Shown here: in pieces, positions 29,721-36,850 of the stretch
Numbering within the stretch: the stretch's first letter is position 1
Layout: each line of letters begins with the position of its first letter
Origin: Aquabacterium olei
GTDB taxonomy: Bacteria > Pseudomonadota > Gammaproteobacteria > Burkholderiales > Burkholderiaceae_C
NCBI RefSeq assembly: GCF_003100395.1
Contig: NZ_CP029210.1
Span: 1,488,001-1,552,000 of the forward strand
Direction of reading: 5' to 3'
Length of the DNA stretch: 64,000 bases
Notes under the pieces: generated by a model
The model's input: only the letters and a program-made list of their open reading frames with translations
The model's database searches: none
What the model was told of the DNA's origin: nothing
Program-made: the position numbers and the translations under genes

Positions 29721-30401
29721 TTACTTCACGGTCAGCCGGTAGCTGGTCGGCTGCAGGCGGGCCCCGGGGATCGCATCACGCGCATCGCCGGGCTGTTTCG
29801 CCTCGTTGGCCGCCGCAACAGTCTTGAGGTCGGTCAGCAGGGCCTTTTTGTCGACGGTCACCTTACTGTCAATGGCCGCTCGGGCCAGAATCCCAAACGT
29901 GTCGCTAGACTGCTCGAGGGCCATGCGAACCTGCTCACACAGGCCGGGGCTGCCCGACAGTGTGACGGTTTCGGTCTTGTAGAGAGACGGCAATTTGCCC
30001 TCGTCCACGACGTCGGTGCTCGGCGGGTTCTTGGCCAGGTTCAAGGTGAAGCGGCCGGTGACCAGGGGCAGCTTGATGCCGGTGCGCGCCAGGATGATCT
30101 GCACGTAGGTGTGCAGCCCCTCCACCTTGGACTCCAGCGACTTGGCCGACTTGGCCAGGCGCTCGGCCTCGGCCTTGCGCACGGTTGCCAGGGCCTGCAA
30201 GTTGGCGGCGTAGGCCATCACGGCGTCCACCTTGTCGACCAGCTCGCCCTGCATGCCTTCCAGGGTGTCGAACACGACTTCGGGCGGCACGTCAGCATCG
30301 GCCAGGATGGCCAGGCCCTCCATGTACTCATCGGCCAGCTGGTACAGCGTGGCGGTGTGCGCTGGCCTTGCCAGGTGTTCGGGCTTCACGGGTGCGTTCA
30401 T
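29721..30401 (-). CDS. Siphovirus Gp157 family protein
   Basis: Early protein of the Gp157 family, known from streptococcal and other phages and reported in some to be linked to phage resistance or recombination; the mechanism is unclear. The N-terminus LYQLADEYMEGLAILADADV and EVVFDTLEGMQGELVDKVD fit the family, followed by a long coiled coil (about 65-100) and the conserved segment FTLNLAKNPPSTDVVDEGKLP. Length 226. It carries the repeated leader ACAACCGGAGAA six bases before its ATG. Confidence 0.85.
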   Translation of the reverse strand: MNAPVKPEHLARPAHTATLYQLADEYMEGLAILADADVPPEVVFDTLEGMQGELVDKVDAVMAYAANLQALATVRKAEAERLAKSAKSLESKVEGLHTYVQIILARTGIKLPLVTGRFTLNLAKNPPSTDVVDEGKLPSLYKTETVTLSGSPGLCEQVRMALEQSSDTFGILARAAIDSKVTVDKKALLTDLKTVAAANEAKQPGDARDAIPGARLQPTSYRLTVK

Positions 30402-30406
30402 GTGTT

Positions 30407-30417
30407 TCTCCGGTTGT
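30407..30417 (-). repeat. Recurring leader motif ACAACCGGAGA before early genes (representative copy)
   Basis: The same 11-mer, read on the minus strand, lies 5-10 bases (from its GGAG) before the start codon of the genes starting at 30401, 31261, 32146, 33094, 33842, 38535, 40225, 41448, 42400 and, with one change, 44645. Copies: 30407-30417, 31267-31277, 32156-32166, 33102-33112, 33851-33861, 38540-38550, 40234-40244, 41458-41468, 42410-42420 and 44652-44661. A single plus-strand copy is at 39708-39718. GGAG is a normal ribosome-binding core; the invariant ACAACC before it is more than ribosome binding requires. Confidence 0.85.
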
Positions 30418-30421
30418 GCGG

Positions 30422-30441
30422 GCCCCGGTCTGTGCCGGGGC
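30422..30441 (-). repeat. GC-rich hairpin upstream of the leader motif (representative copy)
   Basis: GCCCCGG and CCGGGGC arms around six bases. Comparable hairpins stand just upstream of the leader motif at 31281-31299 (GCCCGGC/GCCGGGC), 33141-33156 (GGGGCC/GGCCCC), 38551-38563 (GCGG/CCGC), 40252-40271 (CCCTGG/CCAGGG), 42423-42435 (GCCCC/GGGGC), and before the gene at 43347 (43360-43377). None has a T run on the minus strand. Confidence 0.75.
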
Positions 30442-30452
30442 TTGGGTCCGCG

Positions 30453-30890
30453 TTAGAACTTCTTGCCGCCGTCGGCTCGGCGGTTGTCGGGCTGGTGATC
30501 TGCGCGGGTGGCGTTGAATTCCAGCTTTTCAGCGATGGCGCCGGCCACGTCCAGGCCCAGGCCGCCGGCCATGTCAAAGATGCGGATGACGGCATCAGCC
30601 AGCTCGACCTCGAGCATGGAACGGTGCGGCAGCTTGTCGTCGGCCAGGCCCTTGCGGTGGCCCTCCATGGCTTCGCTCACCTCGCTGTGCACCAGGCACA
30701 GCAGTTCGGCCACGTTGCGTTTGGCGGGCTCGCCCGGGGTGCTGGTCAGATCGGCGCCGCTGCCCAGGTCGTGCCACCAGCCGCAGGCGTAGGCCAGGCC
30801 GTGACACTGGTTCTGCAGGACTTCGGCCGCGTGCTGGATGCGCGGCGGGCTCATGACGAAATTCGACGGGAAGGTGTAGACCTTGCTCAT
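30453..30890 (-). CDS. MazG-like nucleotide pyrophosphohydrolase family protein
   Basis: Probably an all-alpha NTP pyrophosphatase that trims nucleotide pools or signalling nucleotides during infection. The core reads LLCLVHSEVSEAMEGHRKGL and LEVELADAVIRIFDMAGGLG, with the acidic ExxE/ExxD-type metal ligands of the family near residues 65-100. I start it at Met 30890 (MSKVYTFPSNF), preceded by GAGG; a GTG at 30905 overlapping the upstream stop is the alternative. Length 145. Confidence 0.78.
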   Translation of the reverse strand: MSKVYTFPSNFVMSPPRIQHAAEVLQNQCHGLAYACGWWHDLGSGADLTSTPGEPAKRNVAELLCLVHSEVSEAMEGHRKGLADDKLPHRSMLEVELADAVIRIFDMAGGLGLDVAGAIAEKLEFNATRADHQPDNRRADGGKKF

Positions 30891-30901
30891 GGTGTCGCAC
30901 C

Positions 30902-31261
30902 TCACTTGCGGGCGTAGGTGGCGCTCACGGCCTTGAATGCCGACTGCCAGTGCCAGTTGTCCTCCACCAGTTCCTCGTACTCCTGAGCGGACAGCTCGAT
31001 GGTGTCGGCCACGCTCATGTGCAGCATGCGCAGCGCCTTGCTGTACTCGGCTTCGTAGCTCTTGGGTTCGGGCAGCAGGATCGCGCCGCGATCGGGCAGT
31101 GTGCCGTTGTTGACCAGGTGGGCGTGGGCCTCGCTCAGTGCCGACTGTTGCTGGCTGCGCCAGGCGGCGTGCGCCTTCTGGTGTTCCTCGCGGTGATTGG
31201 TGCGGTTGGCCTCGACAACGGCGATGAGGTCGGCCTTGCTGACTTGGATGCTCTTGAGCAT
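30902..31261 (-). CDS. Hypothetical phage protein
   Basis: A 119-residue mainly helical protein, not recognised. The N-terminal half is charged (SKADLIAVVEANRTNHREEHQ), the C-terminal part contains TIELSAQEYEELVEDNWHWQ. No metal-binding or membrane features. It starts at Met 31261 six bases after the repeated leader motif and hairpin, so it begins a translational unit. Confidence 0.65.
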   Translation of the reverse strand: MLKSIQVSKADLIAVVEANRTNHREEHQKAHAAWRSQQQSALSEAHAHLVNNGTLPDRGAILLPEPKSYEAEYSKALRMLHMSVADTIELSAQEYEELVEDNWHWQSAFKAVSATYARK

Positions 31262-31304
31262 GGTTTTCTCCGGTTGTGGTGCCCGGCTCGGGGCCGGGCT
31301 GTTG

Positions 31305-31454
31305 TCATCGGTTGGCGCGCTGTTCGCGCCGGTATCGGGCTTCGTGATCGGGGTTGCCTGTCACGTCCACACACAGCCCCCAATCGGGGTCATAGGCGGC
31401 GCCTGGCGGTATCGAGTCCACCTCAAGCAGCGAATCGCTCTCGGGGTGGTACAT
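31305..31454 (-). CDS. Very small phage protein (49 residues)
   Basis: The reading frame starts MYHPESDSLLEVDSIPPG and ends RREQRANR. It fills the gap between the single-strand-binding protein gene and the next unit; its start lies 17 bases after that gene's stop. No family recognised. It is acidic in the first half and basic at the end. Support is the gap-filling position and phage-like composition only. Confidence 0.5.
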   Translation of the reverse strand: MYHPESDSLLEVDSIPPGAAYDPDWGLCVDVTGNPDHEARYRREQRANR

Positions 31455-31471
31455 CAGGCGCCGCCCCGACG

Positions 31472-32146
31472 TCAGAAAGGGATGTCGTCATCCATCTGAT
31501 CGAAGCCGCCGCCATAGCCGGCGCCCGCGTGGCCCTGGTCGCCATAGCCGCCGGCCTGGCCACCACCTCCACCAGAACGCTGCGGGCGGTCTGCGGCCAG
31601 CTTGTCCTTGATGGTCGGCACGAACTTGGCCAGCGCCTCGGCCGTCGGCTTGCGGTCCAGAATCTCCTTGGCCATGAGGTTCGTGCCGTGCTGAAACACG
31701 GTGACGAGGTTCATGCGGTCGCGCTTCTGGTTGCCGTTCTCGGGCCAGTATTCCTCGCGCTGCAGCACCACGCCGATGGGGCGATTCATCAGGGTGGGCA
31801 GCAGCTCGGCGGCGCGGTCGACTTCCTTTTTCTGCTCGTTGTCCCACACGCGGACGGTGCCGGCCTGGCTGGCCACTTCGCGCAGGGCCAGGCATGCCAG
31901 CAGGGCGTGCAGCACCTTGAGGCCGGACAGCTCGGTGCCGTCCTTCTTGACGGTCCACAGGGTCAGGTAGTCGGCGCGCTGGCCGTCCTCGGCCACAAAG
32001 CTGAAATCAACGCCCTGCGTGCCCTGCCTCGACGTGACCAGCTCGGCACGGGTGAACTTGCCCAGGTAGGGGCCGGTCTGGTTGATGCGGGCGGGTGCGT
32101 CTGCGGCCTTGGCCTTCTCGGTGTTCAGCTTGAAAACTGTGCTCAT
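31472..32146 (-). CDS. Phage single-strand DNA-binding protein
   Basis: Likely coats single-stranded DNA during phage replication and recombination. The C-terminal end is glycine-rich and closes with MDDDIPF, the acidic tip used by bacterial SSB to recruit partners. The N-terminal 150 residues form the presumed OB-fold domain (GPYLGKFTRAELVTSRQGTQ, NRPIGVVLQREEYW), not closely similar to E. coli SSB. Length 224. It has the repeated leader motif. A RecA-like ATPase gene lies two genes upstream, an arrangement known for Sak4-type annealing systems. Confidence 0.82.
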   Translation of the reverse strand: MSTVFKLNTEKAKAADAPARINQTGPYLGKFTRAELVTSRQGTQGVDFSFVAEDGQRADYLTLWTVKKDGTELSGLKVLHALLACLALREVASQAGTVRVWDNEQKKEVDRAAELLPTLMNRPIGVVLQREEYWPENGNQKRDRMNLVTVFQHGTNLMAKEILDRKPTAEALAKFVPTIKDKLAADRPQRSGGGGGQAGGYGDQGHAGAGYGGGFDQMDDDIPF

Positions 32147-32213
32147 GATTCAGGTTCTCCGGTTGTTTGCCTGTTGACGGGTTCGGCGGGGCAGGCTCCC
32201 GCTTCGGGTGGGA

Positions 32214-32435
32214 TCAGTTGGCGCGATGCAGCACGGTGTACGTGGTCCCGGGTTCGATGGTCATGTCCGGGCCGACGGCAAACTGCGCAATGCGCCAGTT
32301 GCCGGGCGGCAGGCCCATCACGGCCGGCGGGTTGTAGGGGCGAAGCGCGGTGATCGTGGCCCGCTTGGGTTGCCACCACACCTCGATGGTGTCGCCGACG
32401 CGCAGCTGGTCGCCGGTGATGTTCTGGACGCTCAT
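32214..32435 (-). CDS. Hypothetical phage protein, small beta fold
   Basis: A 73-residue protein starting MSVQNITGDQLRVGDTIEVWW, whose ATG overlaps the stop of the ATPase gene (ATGA). The pattern of a short strand, VGDTIEVW and later PGTTYTVLHRAN looks like a small beta-barrel such as a KOW/SH3-like fold. No function assigned. Confidence 0.62.
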   Translation of the reverse strand: MSVQNITGDQLRVGDTIEVWWQPKRATITALRPYNPPAVMGLPPGNWRIAQFAVGPDMTIEPGTTYTVLHRAN

Positions 32436-33094
32436 GCCGCGGCCTTCTCGGGCATCGCCCCGATGCCGTAGTAGTCGCACACGGCGGCGTCGACGGCGGC
32501 CAGGTCGTTGTCGATCATGGCGTCAGCGAACAGGCCCATGGGCGACTTCACGGTGTCGCTGCCGCTGTTGACGGTCGAAAAGTAGTGCTTGCCGTCGATC
32601 ACGCGGGTGCGCAGCACCATGGTGAACAGCCCTTCGGGCGTGATCTTCTCGTCCAGCAGCTTGCCGATGGTCTTGACGCGGGTGTTGCCCAGGTCATCCG
32701 TGGCGGTGTGGGCCAGGATGTAAACGCGCCGGTCGTCGGCCAGGTTGTTGGCGGCCATGAGCAGATCCCACGCATGGCGGCCAATGTCGGTGAACTTGTC
32801 AAAGCCCTTTTCACCGCTGCGGCGCATGAACTCGTTGGCCAGGATGTACTGCCAATCGTCGATCACCACGATTTCGTGGGGCGACTTGCGCATGAAACGC
32901 TCGATGGCCACGGGGTCGTCGGTGGTCACGACGTTGCCGCCCTTCTGCGGGCTCCACGGGCGCCAGCCGGTGGACTTGAAGGGCAGGGACTTTCTGACGG
33001 CCTGGATCAGCAGGGTGCGGGCCGGGTCAAGGTTGCGCAGGCTCGCGGACTTGCCGCTGCCTGATTCGCCGAGGATCAACGCTGCATGGCTCAT
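32432..33094 (-). CDS. AAA-family ATPase, Sak4-like phage recombination protein
   Basis: RecA-like phage nucleotide-binding protein (AAA_24 type). Walker A is GESGSGKS at residues 9-16 and Walker B is IVVIDDWQYI near residue 76. The short length (220) and lack of extra domains match Sak4 proteins, which anneal single strands with the help of a cognate phage SSB; such an SSB gene lies two genes downstream here. An alternative is a generic packaging- or replication-linked ATPase. It carries the leader motif, and a GGGGCC/GGCCCC hairpin precedes it. Confidence 0.75.
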   Translation of the reverse strand: MSHAALILGESGSGKSASLRNLDPARTLLIQAVRKSLPFKSTGWRPWSPQKGGNVVTTDDPVAIERFMRKSPHEIVVIDDWQYILANEFMRRSGEKGFDKFTDIGRHAWDLLMAANNLADDRRVYILAHTATDDLGNTRVKTIGKLLDEKITPEGLFTMVLRTRVIDGKHYFSTVNSGSDTVKSPMGLFADAMIDNDLAAVDAAVCDYYGIGAMPEKAAA

Positions 33095-33161
33095 GGTGGG
33101 GTTCTCCGGTTGTTGGGTTCTCTGTTCGACTGTTCGGGAAGGGGCCCGAAGGCCCCGCGGG

Positions 33162-33308
33162 CTATCTCAGGTTGAACGGGTGCCCGCTCAACGCGGCCAG
33201 GAACAGCAGGGCGCTGGCTCCTGTCGCAAGCCACCAGGCCAGCCCCAGGGGGCGGCGCCGGGGGCGGTGCGGGCCGTCAACGTCCAGCACTCGCTTGGTC
33301 GTTTCCAT
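33162..33308 (-). CDS. Very small membrane protein (48 residues)
   Basis: Reads METTKRVLDVDGPHRPRR then a hydrophobic helix GLAWWLATGASALLFLAALS and a short tail HPFNLR. GGGAGA lies six bases before the ATG. The first 26 residues are polar and basic, so the N-terminus is probably cytoplasmic. It overlaps the upstream gene by 32 bases. Function unknown; single-helix membrane peptides of this size in phages include superinfection or lysis regulators, but nothing here decides. Confidence 0.6.
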   Translation of the reverse strand: METTKRVLDVDGPHRPRRRPLGLAWWLATGASALLFLAALSGHPFNLR

Positions 33309-33459
33309 GGTCTTCTCCCTTGACCTTTTTGATGCTCAGAAATTGGGCGCCGTCTTCGTCAAACGCCCGGTCGATGGCCGCATCCAGCTCGGCGCGGCCT
33401 TCCTCGATCCAGCGCACAACGCGCTGGGCATCGCGGTTTATGAACGCGATGCGGTACAT
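33277..33459 (-). CDS. Small hypothetical phage protein
   Basis: A 60-residue protein starting MYRIAFINRDAQRVVRWIEEG; the longer frame upstream is a shadow. It is acidic and mostly helical (LDAAIDRAFDEDG). Its ATG overlaps the upstream gene stop in an ATGA. Not recognised. Confidence 0.6.
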   Translation of the reverse strand: MYRIAFINRDAQRVVRWIEEGRAELDAAIDRAFDEDGAQFLSIKKVKGEDHGNDQASAGR

Positions 33460-33842
33460 CACGCCTCCAGCTCGGCGCGGGTGTCGGCGTAACGCTGGGC
33501 GGCAAACTTCACCGCCTCGCGCAGCTTGGCCAGGGCGCCGGCCTCGTCGCCTCGCAGAACCAGGGACATGGCCGCCACAATCTCGGCCGCCTCGGCTGGC
33601 TGGCTCTCGTTCGCGTAGACCACCTCGGCCAGCGCACACTTGGCGCCGAAGTCCCAGGGGGACGCAACCCGGCCCGCCGGGTCGGCTCGCAGTGCCCGCA
33701 GAAAATCGGCCTCGGCGCGGTCGGCAATGGCGTCGAAACGGTCTGCCTTGGCGTCTGCGTCTTCCTGCTTTGCCAGGTAGTCGGCATCGCAGCCGGGGCA
33801 GGGGGGGCGCCGGGTGGCGCTCGGTCTTTGGGTGCTCAACAT
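33459..33842 (-). CDS. Hypothetical phage protein
   Basis: A 127-residue protein starting at Met 33842, with the leader motif nine bases upstream. It begins with a possible zinc-binding CPGC and continues as a long helical region (DADAKADRFDAIADRAEADF). No family recognised. It is the first gene downstream of the operator-like cluster at 33899-33970, so it is probably the first gene of a separately controlled leftward transcript. Confidence 0.65.
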   Translation of the reverse strand: MLSTQRPSATRRPPCPGCDADYLAKQEDADAKADRFDAIADRAEADFLRALRADPAGRVASPWDFGAKCALAEVVYANESQPAEAAEIVAAMSLVLRGDEAGALAKLREAVKFAAQRYADTRAELEA

Positions 33843-33898
33843 GGTGAAAATCTCCGGTTGTTTTGCCGGGCTGTTTTTTGCTCTCGGCAAGCTCTAAT

Positions 33899-33970
33899 GT
33901 ATCCCGTCGGGGTGCAAAAGCTACCCAGCGGGATACAAAAGAGGCAAAAAAAGGCTACCTGTTGGGATTC
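33899..33970. promoter_or_regulatory. Three operator-like half-palindromes (early control locus 1)
   Basis: Sites GTATCCCGTCGGGGTGC (33899-33915), GCTACCCAGCGGGATAC (33920-33936) and GCTACCTGTTGGGATTC (33954-33970). The first two centres are 21 bases apart, about two helical turns. They fill the gap between two leftward genes, where a promoter for 33842-27239 is expected. Related sites occur at 38576, 38711, 38731, 39444, 44917, 44937, 44962 and 45016. Binding by the 38821 repressor is inference. Confidence 0.6.
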
Positions 33971-33995
33971 CGCAACATGGCGCCAGGGCGGCGGG

Positions 33996-34607
33996 TCACA
34001 CCCGGGCGGCAATGCCGGTTTCGACAAACAGCGCGTGCAGCCGCTCGTCCACCTCGGCCAGCAGCCGGTCCAGCTCCACGCCGATGACAGCGGACAGCCG
34101 CTCAACAGTCCGGGCCGGCACGCCGAACTCGGCCGCGATGCTGGCCAGCGTCGGGCAGCTGTCGCGGTGCGCGTCGAAGTGGCGCATGGCGAGGGCTCGC
34201 CCCAGGTCGCGGTTGCGCACGGCGAACGCTACCCGGCGGGACACGATGCGGCGGGCCTCGTTTCGGCCGCGCCCCTCGGCGTAGTGCGCCATGACCACCT
34301 CCAGCTCGTCGCGGCGCAGACGCTTTTCTGTGGCCTGCCGGATCCAGGCGGCTTGCGCCACGCGCTCCTGCACGCTCAGGCCATCAAGGGTCGATGCGCG
34401 GCGGGGGGGCGGCGGCCCGTACTGCGGGGACTTGCAGAACGTCGCGCCCTCCATCTGCCACGCCCATCTCAGCGCCGTGCGGACGGTGGGGAACAGGGGC
34501 GGCTCGTCTGTCGCTCGCTGTATTCCCGGCACTTGCGCCCGTGGTTCTTGCCCAGGCCGCACGCTGGCCGTGCCCATTGCGTCGTTTCGTGTGTGCATCC
34601 CTTGCAT
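33996..34607 (-). CDS. Helix-turn-helix phage protein (possible late regulator)
   Basis: Not firmly assigned. The C-terminal part contains a sigma-like helix-turn-helix, SCPTLASIAAEFGVPARTVERLSAVI, preceded by a helical region with HYAEGRGRNEARRIVSRR. The segment LFPTVRTALRWAWQMEG resembles the start of phage antitermination or DUF-type regulators. The N-terminus is uncertain: Met 34607 gives a 203-residue chain overlapping the next gene by 139 bases, GTG 34529 or Met 34454 give shorter ones. Its place as the last gene before an operator cluster would suit a regulator. Confidence 0.6.
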   Translation of the reverse strand: MQGMHTRNDAMGTASVRPGQEPRAQVPGIQRATDEPPLFPTVRTALRWAWQMEGATFCKSPQYGPPPPRRASTLDGLSVQERVAQAAWIRQATEKRLRRDELEVVMAHYAEGRGRNEARRIVSRRVAFAVRNRDLGRALAMRHFDAHRDSCPTLASIAAEFGVPARTVERLSAVIGVELDRLLAEVDERLHALFVETGIAARV

Positions 34608-34672
34608 GTGCGTTCCTCTCGTTTCATCAGAATGACCATCGGATCCCGGAAAGATGGGTGACGTCCGAACAT
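34469..34672 (-). CDS. Small cysteine-rich phage protein
   Basis: A 67-residue product from Met 34672, overlapping the stop of the upstream nuclease gene (TGATG). Cysteines TCKGCTHE, PACGLGKN and KCREY are spaced like small zinc-binding phage proteins. Met 34639 and Met 34627 are alternative starts. Its end overlaps the possible start of the following gene, so one of the two is probably shorter than drawn. Confidence 0.55.
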   Translation of the reverse strand: MFGRHPSFRDPMVILMKREERTCKGCTHETTQWARPACGLGKNHGRKCREYSERQTSRPCSPPSARR

Positions 34673-35055
34673 CAGAATTCCTCCAGGCCCCAGCCGCCGC
34701 CCTGCTTCTTGGGCAACGCCTTGACGGCCACGAACTTGAACGGGAACAGGCTGGCGGCCACCTTGACCCTCACGCGGGCGTCGTCGCGCCAATGCCCTTT
34801 GACTTCGTGCTGCTCGATGTGGCCGCTGGCCAGCATCACGTTGAAGTCGGGGGTGTACCGGGTGTCATCGGCCAGCTTGAACGTCATGCCCTCGAAAGCC
34901 CACCAGACAACGCGGCCGGCCTGCTTCTCGGCCTCAAGGTGCTGGCTGTAGGCTTCCTCGGTCTTGTTCATCTTCCCGGCCTTCATGCGGCCCAGGGCGA
35001 AGTAGGCGGGGGCTCTGGCCCGTGGCGAGCCCTGGTGCAGTAGCGTGCTTGTCAT
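34672..35055 (-). CDS. Phage endonuclease, DUF1064-like (PD-(D/E)xK outline)
   Basis: Likely a DNA structure-specific nuclease acting in phage recombination. The conserved part is KTEEAYSQHLEAEKQAGRV, then YTPDFNVML with the catalytic Asp and EQHEVKGHW with the Glu-x-Lys, matching the DUF1064 core. I start it at 35055 (MTSTLLHQGS), overlapping the upstream HNH gene by ATGA; Met 34971 (MNKTEEAYS) is another possible start. Length 127. Confidence 0.75.
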   Translation of the reverse strand: MTSTLLHQGSPRARAPAYFALGRMKAGKMNKTEEAYSQHLEAEKQAGRVVWWAFEGMTFKLADDTRYTPDFNVMLASGHIEQHEVKGHWRDDARVRVKVAASLFPFKFVAVKALPKKQGGGWGLEEF

Positions 35056-35360
35056 TTCAGCTTTCCTTCAAGGTAGAGCTGGCGGCAGACCTCGCGGATG
35101 GTCAGCGCCAACAGATCAAGCTCCGAGCCCCACATGAGCGCGAACAGCTCGCGGTCGGTGTGCAGGCCGGTGTCGCCTGTGTGGTGCTCGGGGCAAAGTG
35201 GAATCACCAGCTCATCGGGTGCGCGCTGGGCACCCCCTTGGCCGGTGCGGATGTGGTGCACGTGCGCCGGCGTGCCGGGGTGGCCAGCCAGCAGGCACAC
35301 GATGCAGCCAATGCCGGCCACGCGGCCCAGCCAGGCGCTGGTGGGGGCGGTTCGGCTCAT
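35052..35360 (-). CDS. HNH-type nuclease, Ref/DUF968-like
   Basis: Small phage nuclease of 102 residues. The HNH-like core is clear: GCIVCLLAGHPGTPAHVHHI, then LVIPLCPEHHTGD. This resembles the Ref recombination nucleases of P1 and lambdoid relatives. It overlaps both neighbours by ATGA and precedes the DUF1064-like nuclease, so the two probably belong to one recombination module together with the SSB and Sak4-like genes. Confidence 0.75.
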   Translation of the reverse strand: MSRTAPTSAWLGRVAGIGCIVCLLAGHPGTPAHVHHIRTGQGGAQRAPDELVIPLCPEHHTGDTGLHTDRELFALMWGSELDLLALTIREVCRQLYLEGKLK

Positions 35361-35557
35361 GCGGACCCCGGCGGGATGTTGGGCGCGGCAGGCGCCGCGG
35401 GGCCGCCGGCAATGACGGCCAGCACCGGGCTGGCCAACGCCTGGCCCAGCATGCTGGCGGCCAGCGTGCGGCCGTCCTCGATGGTGATCTGCTCAGGGTC
35501 CAGCTCGAGCATGGCCAGCTCGCTGGAGCCCTTGGTGCGTGCGTATAGACGGATCAT
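35357..35557 (-). CDS. Hypothetical phage protein
   Basis: A 66-residue protein (MIRLYARTKGSSELAMLELD) ending in a proline/alanine-rich tail. No family recognised. ATGA overlaps on both sides show it is part of the compact leftward operon. Confidence 0.6.
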   Translation of the reverse strand: MIRLYARTKGSSELAMLELDPEQITIEDGRTLAASMLGQALASPVLAVIAGGPAAPAAPNIPPGSA

Positions 35558-36036
35558 GCGGACACCCCCGTGCGCTCGCGCCAGTCCCGAAACCGCGTCA
35601 TGAGGTCGCGGAACAGTCCGGCGGCCTGCGGGCTGGCGTCCAGATCCTTGCGGCTGGCCACCTGGCAGACTCGCTTGATGTGGTCCGACGCCTGCAGCTC
35701 GCGCCCCTCGGGTGTGGCCAGCTGCATGCCCTCAAGGTCGGCCACGAACGCCTGGAAGGCATCGCCCTGGCACAACAGGACAGCCGACTTGGCCAGTGCG
35801 CCGAGCGGGCCGCCGGGCTTGCGCTCGATGGCTTGTGGCAGGTCGTCATCGCCCAGCAGGACCAGCACGGCCATGAAACGCTGGCCGGCGGTGTTGCCCT
35901 TCTTGACGGTCATGTGCCGGAACGGCTCAAGGGCCTGGCTGTCGGGAAGCCAGAAGGTCACCTGCGCGCCGCCCGTGTGGGTTTCTTTCCAGCCGGCCAG
36001 CATCAGCTCGCCTTGGTACGCGGTGGGCACGCTCAT
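35554..36036 (-). CDS. Hypothetical early phage protein
   Basis: A 160-residue protein starting MSVPTAYQGELMLAGWKETH. The N-terminal half has the outline of a beta domain (GGAQVTFWLPDSQALEPFRHMT), the rest is helical. Similar proteins occur in early regions of Burkholderiales phages as far as I recall, without assigned function. ATGA overlaps both neighbours. Confidence 0.62.
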   Translation of the reverse strand: MSVPTAYQGELMLAGWKETHTGGAQVTFWLPDSQALEPFRHMTVKKGNTAGQRFMAVLVLLGDDDLPQAIERKPGGPLGALAKSAVLLCQGDAFQAFVADLEGMQLATPEGRELQASDHIKRVCQVASRKDLDASPQAAGLFRDLMTRFRDWRERTGVSA

Positions 36037-36461
36037 GACGCGCCTCCCATGGCCTCGGCCTTCGCTGCCCGCTTGCGAGCGGTCGCCTCTGCCAGTCGAC
36101 GCTTGGATGCCTGCACCTGCTCATGGCGGCGCGCCTCGACCAGCGCGGCCAGCCGGGGCGGCATGTCGGGCAGCGGGTCGTCCGGGCCGGCCTCGCTGCG
36201 CTGCGCCAGGTCGAACAGCTCGCGGCTGGGGAACACGCGGAGGTATTCCTTCTGACGCTTGCCGGTCTGCACGTAGGCCACGAACGACCAGCACGCCGTG
36301 CGGTCGGCCGCACACCGGCCGCTGCGCTCGCAGTCGGAGCACGGGGCGGGCTTGATTGAGGCGAAGGCGGCCAGCAGCTGGCGCACCTCCGGCGGGGTCT
36401 TGTCGCCTTGCGGGACGTTGATGGCGGCGGCCAGGGCTCGCGCTGCGGATAGGCTGCTCAT
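36033..36461 (-). CDS. Hypothetical phage protein with cysteine cluster
   Basis: Starts at Met 36461 (MSSLSAARALAAAINVPQ); the longer frame is a shadow. The 142-residue chain has PCSDCERSGRC followed by ACWSFVAY, a possible metal site, and a basic C-terminal helix (ASKRRLAEATARKRAAKAE). No function assigned. It overlaps neighbours by ATGA on both sides. Confidence 0.62.
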   Translation of the reverse strand: MSSLSAARALAAAINVPQGDKTPPEVRQLLAAFASIKPAPCSDCERSGRCAADRTACWSFVAYVQTGKRQKEYLRVFPSRELFDLAQRSEAGPDDPLPDMPPRLAALVEARRHEQVQASKRRLAEATARKRAAKAEAMGGAS

Positions 36462-36850
36462 CCTATGGCCCTCCACAGCTTGACCGAACGGTTGTGCGCC
36501 TTGGGCGCCTTGGCGCTGACGTGCTCGCCGGTCCACTCGGCCAGGTTTCGCGCCGCGGCCATGCCGGCCAGCGCGCCCCATGCGTTCGGGGAGGCGGGCG
36601 GCGCGATGCCACGGCGGGCCTGGTGAGCCTTGAACTGTTCGTAGGTGAACGTCGGATGCCCGGCGTCCAGCTCGGCGCGCAGCCAGTCGGTGAGGTCGGC
36701 CAGCGTGAGCTGCAGCCAGCCGGCGCATCGGTTCTGCACGCGCTCGATGCCGCGCTGTTTGCGCTGCCGGCCGGTGGTGGCCCGCAGCAGTGGGGTGAGG
36801 TCGCGGGCGGGCAATGCCACGCGGGCCTCGGGTGATCTGGTGGTGTTCAT
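36458..36850 (-). CDS. Hypothetical phage protein
   Basis: A 130-residue basic protein starting at Met 36850 (MNTTRSPEARVALPARD). The middle reads GIERVQNRCAGWLQLTLADLTDWLRAELDAG, then FTYEQFKAHQARRGIAPP. I do not recognise the family. It sits next to the helicase-loader-like gene, so a role in replication is possible by position only. Confidence 0.6.
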   Translation of the reverse strand: MNTTRSPEARVALPARDLTPLLRATTGRQRKQRGIERVQNRCAGWLQLTLADLTDWLRAELDAGHPTFTYEQFKAHQARRGIAPPASPNAWGALAGMAAARNLAEWTGEHVSAKAPKAHNRSVKLWRAIG

